Positions 41,420 to 48,998 of a stretch of 64,000 bases of DNA are shown here, in pieces (position 1 is the first letter of the stretch; the number at the start of each line of letters is the position of its first letter). The notes under the pieces are model-generated. The model was not told where the DNA came from. It made no database searches and saw only the letters and a program-made list of their open reading frames with translations. The stretch lies in assembly GCF_000701365.1 (NCBI RefSeq), contig NZ_JNIK01000011.1:434001-498000 (forward strand), given 5' to 3'. Source of the stretch: Blastococcus sp. URHD0036 (GTDB lineage Bacteria > Actinomycetota > Actinomycetes > Mycobacteriales > Geodermatophilaceae). Both the position numbers and the translations under genes were made by a program.

Positions 41420-41978
41420 GCGCTTCCTCCCTGGCCGGGGGCACGAGGGACGACAGCCCCTCGGCGATGGACATGAACGCGGTGACCCACTCGGCGAACG
41501 AGCGGGGGTTGCTGCGGTGCACGGGGGCGGCGGTGCCGTCGACGATCACCATCACGCCGTTGGCGACGCCGCCGGCGACGGTCTGGGCCTGCGAGGTGTC
41601 GGTGTCCGGGCGGGGCGCCGCGACGACGACGAGCGTCGGGCTGTGCACCTGGCGCAGCAGCTCCCAGTACGCGGGGTCGGCCTCGTCGACCTCGGGGTCG
41701 GCCGCCAGGACGCTCACCACGAGCTCGGGACGGCGCGCGGCCAGCAGCAGCGCCCGCGGCACCGCCGTCCCGGAGGCGAGCACGTGCACCGGGCCGCCGT
41801 CGGCCTGCCGGGAGATCGCCTCGGCGGCCTGCGCGAGCCAGGTCTCATGGTCCGGGTCGCCGTCGGGGCCCCACTCGACCGCGCCGAGGGCGTGGACCTG
41901 GTCCAGGAACCAGTCGGCGGGGTCCGAGCCCGAGCGCAGGCACAGGACGCCGGCGGCCAGTTCGTCGTCGACGGGCAT
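41412..41978 (-). CDS. Degenerate alpha/beta-hydrolase-like protein
   Basis: A 188-residue protein with the middle and end of an alpha/beta-hydrolase fold but no obvious catalytic triad. The position of the nucleophile elbow reads 'VHVLASGTAVPRALLLAARRPELVVSVLAADP'; GxSxG is not preserved. 'PTLVVVAAPRPDTDTSQ' corresponds to the strand before the acid residue, and there is no clear C-terminal His. The N-terminal strands of a normal hydrolase are shortened. It is kept in frame in a tight operon, so a binding or scaffold role is more likely than decay. Confidence 0.65.
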   Translation of the reverse strand: MPVDDELAAGVLCLRSGSDPADWFLDQVHALGAVEWGPDGDPDHETWLAQAAEAISRQADGGPVHVLASGTAVPRALLLAARRPELVVSVLAADPEVDEADPAYWELLRQVHSPTLVVVAAPRPDTDTSQAQTVAGGVANGVMVIVDGTAAPVHRSNPRSFAEWVTAFMSIAEGLSSLVPPAREEAHA

Positions 41979-41979
41979 C

Positions 41980-43656
41980 TCAGTGGCCCCCCTCGGGAGA
42001 CGGGACGTGGACCGGCGGGGTGAAGGCGCCGGGCACGGGGTCGAGCGCGGTCACGTCGACCTCGACGAGCACCGGGCGGCGGGCGGCGACGGCCTCGCGG
42101 AGCACGTCCTCGAACCGGCCCGGGCCCTGCACCAGCCAGTACGGCATGGCCAGGGAGTCGGCGAGCTTCCCGAAGTCGGGGGTGAACAGGTCCACGCCGG
42201 TGACGTCGAAGCCGTTCGCGCGCTGCATGTTGCGCAGGACGCCGTAGCCGCCGTCGTTGAACACCAGGACGACGACCCACGCCCCCGTGCCGCACAGCGA
42301 CGCGAGCTCGCCGAGGTGCACGGCCAGGCCGCCGTCGCCGGCCATGACGACCGTCGGCGACTCCGGTCGCCCCACCGCGGCGCCGATGCCCATCGCCAGG
42401 CCCTGGCCGATGCCGCCGCCCAGCGGGAAGACGTTCGAGCGCCGGTCGTAGAACTCCAGCAGCCGGTTGCCCCACTGGCTCGACGGGATGGTCACGTCCC
42501 GGGCGACGACGGACTCGCGCGGCAGCACGCTGCGCAGCCCGGTGCAGATCTCGGCGTACCCGCCGATGTAGGCGGACAGCTCGTCGCGGACCTGGTCGCG
42601 CACCGCCCGCACCCGGTCGGTCCAGCCGGCCTCGGTGGACGGCGCCGGTCGCCGGTCCAGCAGCGCGGACAGCACCGCGCGGGCGTCGCCGACCAGCCCG
42701 ACCTCGGCGGGGTACACCCGGCCGACGGCGGCGGGGTCGACGTCGATCTGCACGTGCCGCTTGGGCAACTCGAGCGAGTAGCCCTTCGTCTCGTTGGACC
42801 GGAAGTGGCTGCCGATGCTCACCAGCAGGTCTGCCTCGGTCAGCAGCGGGGCGACGGCGGGGGTGGCGGCGAAGTTGCCGATGACCAGGTCGTCGTCCTC
42901 GGGGACGATCGCGCGCCCGGAGTTGCTGGTCAGCACGCCGGCGCCGAGCCGGTGCGCGAGCTCGGCCAGCTCCGCCGGCGCGGCCGCGGCGCCCCCGCCG
43001 ACCCAGAGCAGCGGGCGGTGCGCGGCGGCCAGCAGCGCGGCGGCGGCGTCGAGGGCGTCGTCATCGGGGTGCGGGACGGGGGCCGGGGCGGCGGTGTACG
43101 CCTCTTGCGCGTCCGGACGGGCCAGGTACTGCAGGTCCGAGGGCCACTCGACGCTGGCCGGACCGCCGGGTGTGCCGCTGATCGCGGCGATCGCCTCCTC
43201 CAGCGTGGCCTCGGCGCGGTCGGCCGACGGGACCGTGGCGGCGAACGCCGAGATCGCCTCGAGCATCTTCCGCTGGCCGGGGAACTCGTGGATGACCCCG
43301 CGCGGGGAGCCCGGGGCGGCCGGGTCGTAGTGCTCGCTGTCGATCTGCCCGGTGACGTGCAGGACGCGGCTGCCGGCGGTGAGCGCCTCGATCATCGAGC
43401 CGGCCGCGTTGCCTGCCCCGGTCCCGGTGCTGGTGAGCGCGACGCCGATCCCCCCGGTGGCGCGGGCGTACCCGTCGGCGGCGTTGACGACCGCGGCCTC
43501 GTGCCGCATCTCGACGAAGCGGAGCTCGCGGGACACGGCCTCCACCAGCGGCAGGTTGTGCACGCTGATCACGCCGAAGGCGGTGTCGATCCCGTGCCGC
43601 TTCATGACGGCGACGAGGACGTCGCCGCCGGTGGGCTGTCGTTCGGTGCTGGACAT
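41980..43656 (-). CDS. Thiamine-diphosphate-dependent enzyme (acetolactate synthase/benzoylformate decarboxylase superfamily)
   Basis: A 558-residue ThDP enzyme with the usual three domains. The PYR domain has the activating Glu in 'EMRHEAAVVNAADGYARATGG'; the middle domain binds a nucleotide or is structural ('RPLLWVGGGAAAAPAELAEL'). The PP domain has the ThDP/Mg motif 'MAGDGGLAVHLGELASLCGT' ... 'VVLVFNDGGYGVLRNM'. Family members are 2-oxo-acid decarboxylases, carboligases or hydrolases of cyclic diketones. ATG 43656 has GAGGA upstream; GTG 43668 is an alternative. Reaction in this pathway is unknown. Confidence 0.9.
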   Translation of the reverse strand: MSSTERQPTGGDVLVAVMKRHGIDTAFGVISVHNLPLVEAVSRELRFVEMRHEAAVVNAADGYARATGGIGVALTSTGTGAGNAAGSMIEALTAGSRVLHVTGQIDSEHYDPAAPGSPRGVIHEFPGQRKMLEAISAFAATVPSADRAEATLEEAIAAISGTPGGPASVEWPSDLQYLARPDAQEAYTAAPAPVPHPDDDALDAAAALLAAAHRPLLWVGGGAAAAPAELAELAHRLGAGVLTSNSGRAIVPEDDDLVIGNFAATPAVAPLLTEADLLVSIGSHFRSNETKGYSLELPKRHVQIDVDPAAVGRVYPAEVGLVGDARAVLSALLDRRPAPSTEAGWTDRVRAVRDQVRDELSAYIGGYAEICTGLRSVLPRESVVARDVTIPSSQWGNRLLEFYDRRSNVFPLGGGIGQGLAMGIGAAVGRPESPTVVMAGDGGLAVHLGELASLCGTGAWVVVLVFNDGGYGVLRNMQRANGFDVTGVDLFTPDFGKLADSLAMPYWLVQGPGRFEDVLREAVAARRPVLVEVDVTALDPVPGAFTPPVHVPSPEGGH

Positions 43657-43668
43657 GGGGGTCCTCAC

Positions 43669-44451
43669 TCAGAGGTAACGGGAGATGCCGCCGCCGACGT
43701 CGATCGTGGCGCCGGTGCAGTAGGAGGACAGGGGCGACAGCAGGCTGACGATCGGGAACGCGACCTCGTCGGCGCGGCCGAACCGGCCCAGCGCGATGCC
43801 GCGGTCCGCGGCGATCTCGGCGCTCCACTCCTCGTAGCTCGAGCCGGTGCCGGCGGCGTCGTAGCGCCGCCGCCACTGGCCGGTGTCGACGAGGCCGAGG
43901 GCGACCGAGTTGACCCGGATGCTCTCGGGGCCGAGCTCGGCGGCCAGGGTCCGGGTCAGGTTCAGCAGCGCCGCGCGGGCTGCGGAGGTGATGGCCAGCC
44001 GCGCCTCGGGCTGCTTGGCCAGGATGGCGTTCACGTTGACCACCGAGGCCGCGTCGGAGGCGGCCAGGTGCGGGCGCGCGGCGCGGACGACGTTCCACGC
44101 GCCGAACACCTTGAGGTCGAGCTCCTCGCGGATCTGCTCGTCGGTCGTCTCGCTGATCGGCGCCATCAGCGACCGGCCGGCGTTGCACACCACGCCGTCC
44201 ACCCCGCCGAACACCTCGACGCCCTCGGCGACCATCGCCTCGACCGACGCGCGGTCCACCACGTCGCACGCGACCGCGTGCACCTTGCCGGGGCCGGGCA
44301 GCGCGCCGACGGCAGACTGCAGGCGGTCCAGGTCACGGGCCGAGGCGACCACGGCGGCACCCTCGGCCACGAGCATGCGGGTGGTCGCCAGGCCGACGCC
44401 GGAGCTCGCCCCGGTGACGAGGACGGTGCGACCGTTCAACTGGAGGTCCAT
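43669..44451 (-). CDS. SDR-fold protein with replaced catalytic Tyr and Lys
   Basis: A 260-residue classical SDR by length and fold: 'TVLVTGASSGVGLATTRML' for the cofactor, 'VVCNAGRSLMAP' for the NNAG region and a typical end 'SSYCTGATIDVGGGISRYL'. Aligned on the helix 'RAALLNLTRTLAAEL', the YxxxK motif is TxxxR (in 'AITSAARAALLNL'), and the preceding Ser is replaced by the 'VNVNAILAKQ' context. The protein may use a different general acid, or may not be a dehydrogenase. ATG 44451 follows GGGAG. Confidence 0.88.
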   Translation of the reverse strand: MDLQLNGRTVLVTGASSGVGLATTRMLVAEGAAVVASARDLDRLQSAVGALPGPGKVHAVACDVVDRASVEAMVAEGVEVFGGVDGVVCNAGRSLMAPISETTDEQIREELDLKVFGAWNVVRAARPHLAASDAASVVNVNAILAKQPEARLAITSAARAALLNLTRTLAAELGPESIRVNSVALGLVDTGQWRRRYDAAGTGSSYEEWSAEIAADRGIALGRFGRADEVAFPIVSLLSPLSSYCTGATIDVGGGISRYL

Positions 44452-44462
44452 CTCGAGGCTCC

Positions 44463-45206
44463 CTACTGCACCATCGTGAAGCCGCCGTCGACGGCGACGA
44501 CCTGGCCGGTGATGAACCCGGCCTTGTCGGACAGCAGGTAGGCGACGAGATCGGCCACGTCCTGCGGGGTCTGCTCGCGCGGGAGCACCCGGTTCTCGGC
44601 GTAGAGCCGGTACCGGTGGTCGGGCACGGTCTCGGTGGCCTCGACCCGGACGAGGCCGGGCGCGACGGCGTTGACCCGGACGCCGCGCGGGCCGGCGTCG
44701 CGGGCCATGGTCCGGGTCATCGACATGACCGCGCCCTTGGAGCCGACGTAGTGCACCAGCTTCGGCGAGCCGTAGATGGCCGTGTCGGAGGCGACGTTGA
44801 CGATCGCGCCGGCGCCCTTGTCCAGCATCTGCGGGACCAGCCGCGCCGCCACCTGCCAGGTGCCGAGGGCGTTGACGGTCATGATCCGGCGGAACGCCTC
44901 GACGTCGAGCTCCCAGAACGCGTCCCCGCCGACCCCGTCGGCGAGGGCGGCGTTGTTCACCAGGGCGTCGACGCCGCCGAGGGAGTCCGTGCACTCGGCC
45001 AGCTCCGCCACCGACCGCGGGTCGGCGATGTCGAGGGCGAGCGCGTACACCTCGGCGCCGCCGTCCCGGAGCTCCGCGGCGGTCTCCTCGAGCAGCTCGC
45101 CCCGGATGTCGCCGAGGACGAGCCGGTCCCCCTCCGCGGCGAGGGTCTCGGCGATCACGCGGCCCAGCCCGCGGGCGGCACCGGTGACGACGCTCAGCCG
45201 GCTCAT
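44463..45206 (-). CDS. Short-chain dehydrogenase/reductase
   Basis: A 247-residue classical SDR with intact motifs: 'SVVTGAARGLGRVIAETL' (Rossmann), 'VDALVNNAALADG', catalytic Ser in 'VNVASDTAIYGS' and YxxxK 'VHYVGSKGAVM'. NAD(H) preference is suggested by the acidic 'LGDIRGE' after strand 2. Its start overlaps the hydrolase stop by 4 bp. It probably oxidises a diol or hydroxy intermediate in the pathway. Confidence 0.92.
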   Translation of the reverse strand: MSRLSVVTGAARGLGRVIAETLAAEGDRLVLGDIRGELLEETAAELRDGGAEVYALALDIADPRSVAELAECTDSLGGVDALVNNAALADGVGGDAFWELDVEAFRRIMTVNALGTWQVAARLVPQMLDKGAGAIVNVASDTAIYGSPKLVHYVGSKGAVMSMTRTMARDAGPRGVRVNAVAPGLVRVEATETVPDHRYRLYAENRVLPREQTPQDVADLVAYLLSDKAGFITGQVVAVDGGFTMVQ

Positions 45207-45991
45207 ACGGTCCCCCACAGCTCGAGCACGGCCCGGGCCACCTCGGCCGGCTTCTCGGTCAGCGCCGCGTGGCCCGCACCGGGGACGACGACCAGCCGGG
45301 CGCCGGGGATCCGCTCGGCCAGCAGCCGCGACTCGTCGACGCCGGTGACGACGTCGTGCTCGCCGACGACGACCAGCGTCGGGACGGCGATTCCCGGCAG
45401 CAGGTCGGCGGTGTCGGTGGCCGCCATGAACTCGGCGGCGGCCTGGTAGCCGGGCAACCGCACCTCGGCCATCTCGGCGCGGACGGCGTCGGCCACCACC
45501 GGGTCGCAGCCGGGCGCGACCAGCCGCGGCGCGCGGGCGGCGGCGAAGACACGCCCGCCCTGCTCGGCCAGGTCGGCGACCCGGGCGCGCATGGCGGCGG
45601 CCTTCTCCGGAGCGGTGGCCGACCCGCGGGTGGAGTCGGCCAGCACCAGGGTGCGGACCCGCTCGGGGTGCCGCGCGGCCACCTGGGTGGCGATCACGCC
45701 GCCCCACGAGGTGCCGAACAGGTCCACACGGTCCAGGCCGAGCTCGTCGAGCAGGGCCAGGACGCGCGCGGAGTAGTCGACGTCCTCCCCCCCGGCCGGG
45801 TCGGCGGACTCCCCGTAGCCGGGGGCGTCCCAGGCGATCGCTCGGGCGCCCGCGACGGCCAGCTCGCTGGACAGCCCCGCGCAGGACGCGGCGCTGCCGC
45901 CGATGCCGTGCAGGAGGACGACCGGGCGGCCGGCGCCCTCGTCGGTCACGGCGAGGCCACCGGCCAGGCGGGTGCGGACGGGAGCGGACAC
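45203..45991 (-). CDS. Alpha/beta hydrolase (MhpC-like)
   Basis: A 262-residue hydrolase with all triad parts: oxyanion 'VVLLHGIGGSAASC', nucleophile Ser in 'LFGTSWGGVIATQVA', acid 'LVVVGEHDVVTG' and His 'VPGAGHAALTEKP'. In extradiol pathways this family cleaves C-C bonds of ring-fission products, or lactones. GTG 45991 lies 1 bp after the VOC dioxygenase stop, so the two are translationally coupled and probably consecutive steps. Confidence 0.9.
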   Translation of the reverse strand: MSAPVRTRLAGGLAVTDEGAGRPVVLLHGIGGSAASCAGLSSELAVAGARAIAWDAPGYGESADPAGGEDVDYSARVLALLDELGLDRVDLFGTSWGGVIATQVAARHPERVRTLVLADSTRGSATAPEKAAAMRARVADLAEQGGRVFAAARAPRLVAPGCDPVVADAVRAEMAEVRLPGYQAAAEFMAATDTADLLPGIAVPTLVVVGEHDVVTGVDESRLLAERIPGARLVVVPGAGHAALTEKPAEVARAVLELWGTV

Positions 45992-45992
45992 G

Positions 45993-47006
45993 TCAGGCCT
46001 CGACCCCGACCCCGAGCCCGGCGCCGTTGTCCTCGGCGACGGGCAGGAAGTAGTCCGGCTTGGCGTCGACGCGCGCCCGCGCCCCCGCGTCGGGGATCCC
46101 CGCCATGGCGGAGCGGACCGACGTGCTCGGCGGTCCTGCGGTCCGCCACTGGTCGGAGAGCTCCGGGGTGCGCCGCCAGGTGCGGCACAGCCAGGAGTCC
46201 TCGTCGACCTGGATGACCTCCGAGGTGTACTCGCAGACCAGCTGCGCGGGGTCTGTGTAGTAGGAGAACGTGTTGTCGCCCGGGCCGTGCCGGCCGGGGC
46301 CCCACTGCGGCGTGACGCCGTGGACCTTGAGGCTGCCGATGCCGCGCATGAAGTGGTCCACCGACGCCATCTCGTAGGCCACGTGGTTGACCGACGTCCA
46401 CGGCGCCTGGTTGAAGGCGATCACGTGGTGCTCGGGGTTGCAGCGCAGGAACGACATCTGGTGCTCCGACCAGTCGGAGACCCGCATGCCCAGCACCTGG
46501 CTGTAGAAGGCGGTGGCCCGGTCGATGTCGACGGTGTTGAGGACCACGTGGGCCAGCTTCTTGGGCAGCGCCGCGTAGCCCCCCTGGTCCTGCCGGACGA
46601 CGGCGTGCACGTCGGCGGCCAGCTCCACGACCCGGCCCTCCGGGTCGACCAGCGCCAGGCCGTACCCGCCCGCGGCGTCGTCGTAGGGACCGGGCTCGCG
46701 CAGCAGCGGGATGCCGAGGTCGGTGAGGCGGCGGGCCGCGTCGTCGATCTCGCGCCGGGTCGCGACGGCGAAGCTGACGCCGCCGAGGGAGTTCTGCTCG
46801 GCCTTCTGGAGCTCGAGGACGTGGTGCTCCTCGCCGGTGCCGCGCAGCCAGAAGCGGTCGGTGTCGGCGTCGCTGAGCCCGAGGCCCCATGCCTCGTTGT
46901 AGAAGTCCTTCGAGGCGACCGGGTCGGGCACCCCGAGGGTGACCGAGCGCAGGGCCCGCAACCGGACCACCGGCTCGTCGGCGTAGTGCATGCGGTCGGT
47001 GCTCAT
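45993..47006 (-). CDS. Two-domain extradiol (VOC-family) dioxygenase
   Basis: A 337-residue vicinal-oxygen-chelate protein with two VOC repeats. The C-terminal repeat has the 2-His-1-Glu iron triad: His in 'KLAHVVLNTVDIDRATAFY', His in 'SVNHVAYEMASVDHF' and Glu in 'LVCEYTSEV'. This makes it a probable ring-cleaving dioxygenase of the catechol 2,3-dioxygenase class. The N-terminal repeat lacks metal ligands, as usual. C-terminal extension of about 60 residues. Substrate unknown. Confidence 0.88.
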   Translation of the reverse strand: MSTDRMHYADEPVVRLRALRSVTLGVPDPVASKDFYNEAWGLGLSDADTDRFWLRGTGEEHHVLELQKAEQNSLGGVSFAVATRREIDDAARRLTDLGIPLLREPGPYDDAAGGYGLALVDPEGRVVELAADVHAVVRQDQGGYAALPKKLAHVVLNTVDIDRATAFYSQVLGMRVSDWSEHQMSFLRCNPEHHVIAFNQAPWTSVNHVAYEMASVDHFMRGIGSLKVHGVTPQWGPGRHGPGDNTFSYYTDPAQLVCEYTSEVIQVDEDSWLCRTWRRTPELSDQWRTAGPPSTSVRSAMAGIPDAGARARVDAKPDYFLPVAEDNGAGLGVGVEA

Positions 47007-47032
47007 GGTGTCTCCGATGGTGAGGTGCTGGT

Positions 47033-48004
47033 TCAGAGGTCGAGGACGAGCTCGCGGGACCGGCAGCGGGAGACGCAGACCATCATCGTCCCGGCCGCCT
47101 CGTGCTCCTCCGGGCTCATGAGGAAGTCGCGGTGGTCGACGTCGCCGCTGATCACGCCGGTCTCGCAGGTGCCGCAGATGCCCTCGGTGCAGGAGGAGAG
47201 GACCGGCACGCCGGCGTCCTCCAGCGCCTGCAGGACCGAGGTGTCCGGGCCGACGGGGATCCGCTCCCCGGTGGACTGCAGGACGACGTCGAAGGCCTCG
47301 TCGGTCTCGTCGTCGGGGACGACCCGCTCCGGCGCCTTGAAGCGCTCGAGCCGCAGCAGCGACGGGTCCTCCATGGCCTCGGCGACGGCGTCCATGAGCG
47401 GGGTGGGCCCGCAGCAGTAGACGAGCGTCCGCGGGTCCTGGCTGTGCAGGATCGCCTTGAGGTCGGGGTAGCGGCCGTTCTCGTCGTCGACGTGCACGTG
47501 CACCCGCTCGCGCGGGAGTGCCTCGACGTCGCGGAGGAAGGCCATCGTCTGCCGGCTGCGGCCGGTGTAGAGCATCGCCCAGTCCGCGCCGCGCGCCTGC
47601 AGCTCACGGGCCATGGTGATGATCGGGGTGATCCCGATGCCGCCGGCGATGAGGAAGTGCTTGGGCGCCTCCTCCAGGTGGAAGGCGTTGCGCGGCCCGT
47701 CGACGGCGACGTGCGCACCCACCGACAGCGCGTCGTGAACGCAGGTGCTGCCGCCGCGGGAGTCGGGGGTGCGCAACACCGCGACCGTCCACCGGGTCGA
47801 GTCCGAGGGATCCGAGCACAGCGAGTACTCGCGCACCAGCCCGTTGGGCAGGTGCAGGGCCAGGTGCGCACCCGGCTTCCAGGTGGGCAGGGCGCCGCCC
47901 GAGGGGTCGACCAGCGTCACGCTCGTGATGCCGTCGGCCTCCCAGGTCTTCTGCTGGACGCGCAGTGTGTGCGGCCCGTCCTCGCCCGCGAGGTTCCTCT
48001 CCAT
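47033..48004 (-). CDS. Oxygenase reductase (phthalate-dioxygenase-reductase family, FNR plus plant-type 2Fe-2S)
   Basis: A 323-residue electron-transfer protein. The flavin domain has 'REYSLCSDPSD' (FMN site), and 'FLIAGGIGITPIITMARELQ' with 'VYCCGPTPLMDAVAEAM' for NAD(P). The C-terminal ferredoxin has the Cys pattern in 'LSSCTEGICGTCETGV' plus a distal Cys in 'MMVCVSRC' (C-x4-C-x2-C-x29-C). Order FNR-then-ferredoxin is typical of VanB-like class IA reductases that serve single-subunit Rieske oxygenases such as the one at 40087. Confidence 0.93.
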   Translation of the reverse strand: MERNLAGEDGPHTLRVQQKTWEADGITSVTLVDPSGGALPTWKPGAHLALHLPNGLVREYSLCSDPSDSTRWTVAVLRTPDSRGGSTCVHDALSVGAHVAVDGPRNAFHLEEAPKHFLIAGGIGITPIITMARELQARGADWAMLYTGRSRQTMAFLRDVEALPRERVHVHVDDENGRYPDLKAILHSQDPRTLVYCCGPTPLMDAVAEAMEDPSLLRLERFKAPERVVPDDETDEAFDVVLQSTGERIPVGPDTSVLQALEDAGVPVLSSCTEGICGTCETGVISGDVDHRDFLMSPEEHEAAGTMMVCVSRCRSRELVLDL

Positions 48005-48044
48005 GCCCGGACTCCCCAGCTCGGTGTGGTGGATCAGGTGCGCG

Positions 48045-48590
48045 TCAGCGCGTGACGCCGTACATCTCGGACGACGGCGGGTAGGTCGGCAGCTGCGGCT
48101 TGGGGGTCCCGATGATCACGCAGATCAGCGCGTCCTCCTCGCTGACGGTGCGCAGCGAGCGGGGCACGCCGGCCGGCACCCGCAGGAGGTCGCGGTAACC
48201 CAGGACGCGGGTGGCCTTCTTGGTGCCGTCCTCGACGTCGTGGACGGCGAACTCGACGCGGCCCTGGAGGACGTAGAAGACCTCTTCCACGTCGTGGTGG
48301 GTGTGCTCGGGGCCGACGGACCCCGACGGCAGCAGCATGTTCGAGAAGGTGAAGTGATCGGCCTGCAGGATGCGGTCGTCGGTCGTGTGGTCGCCGGTCG
48401 CACCGGAGCCGATGTAGCGGATCTGCGCGCGCTTGAACTTGTCGCCGCCCTTGGCCGCCTGGAAGCCCAGGGTGTCCCAGTCCTCGTAGCGGCTGTCGGC
48501 GGTGGCGAGGCCGGAGTCGATGAGCGCCTCGAGGTCGGCGCCCGCGGCGGGGACGGTCTGCTCGGTGCTGGTGGTCTGCTCGGTGGTCAC
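48045..48590 (-). CDS. Cupin-domain protein
   Basis: A 181-residue single-cupin protein. Motif 1 is present ('PEHTHHDVEEVFYVLQGRVEF'), giving two His and a Glu as metal ligands. Motif 2 reads 'DLLRVPAGVPRSLRTVSEED', where the usual His after Pro is Arg, so metal binding is incomplete. The N-terminal 70 residues ('YEDWDTLGFQAAKGGDKFKRAQIRYIG') are not typical of 3-hydroxyanthranilate dioxygenase, so that identification is not made. GTG 48590 starts the gene. Confidence 0.85.
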   Translation of the reverse strand: MTTEQTTSTEQTVPAAGADLEALIDSGLATADSRYEDWDTLGFQAAKGGDKFKRAQIRYIGSGATGDHTTDDRILQADHFTFSNMLLPSGSVGPEHTHHDVEEVFYVLQGRVEFAVHDVEDGTKKATRVLGYRDLLRVPAGVPRSLRTVSEEDALICVIIGTPKPQLPTYPPSSEMYGVTR

Positions 48591-48626
48591 TGCGTTCTCC
48601 TCCGGGGTGTGTCGGGTGTGTGGGGC

Positions 48627-48998
48627 TCAGTGGGCGCGACCGCGGTGCGCGATCGCCTCGATCTCGACGGTGGCGCCGTAGGGCAGGCCCGCCACCTCGA
48701 CGAAGCTGCGCGCCGGCCGCGGGTCAGCGAACACCTGCTGGTAGTGGGCGTTGGCCTCGGCGCGGAGGCTGAGGTCGGTGACGAAGTACGTCGTCTTCAC
48801 GACGTCCTCCAGGGTCATGCCGACCGTCTCCAGCCGCTCGGCGAGCCGGGCGGTGGCCGCCTCCAGGGCCTCGGTGCGGCCGGGGACGGCGACGCCGTCG
48901 GCGTCCACCGACAGCGCGCCGGAGACGAAGGCGAGGTCGCCGACGGCGAAGGCGGGGCTGTAGGGGTGTGCGCCGCTGATCTGCGTGCTCGTGCTCAT
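48627..48998 (-). CDS. RidA-family protein, proximal gene of the catabolic operon
   Basis: A 123-residue RidA/YjgF protein with complete family marks: 'DLAFVSGALSVDADG', 'RLETVGMTLEDVVKTTYFVTDL', the catalytic Arg in 'PRPARSFVEVAGLPYGATVEIEAIA'. Possible imine hydrolase or 2-aminomuconate-type deaminase. ATG 48998 overlaps the aldehyde dehydrogenase stop by 4 bp, so the two proteins are coupled; this pairing also occurs in 2-aminophenol pathways. Confidence 0.92.
   Translation of the reverse strand: MSTSTQISGAHPYSPAFAVGDLAFVSGALSVDADGVAVPGRTEALEAATARLAERLETVGMTLEDVVKTTYFVTDLSLRAEANAHYQQVFADPRPARSFVEVAGLPYGATVEIEAIAHRGRAH

Noticed and set aside
41467-44541. Open frame of more than 1000 codons antisense to the ThDP and SDR genes
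   Set aside because: Composition is His/Arg/Gly/Val-rich with no recognisable fold, opposite to three clear enzymes with start/stop coupling.
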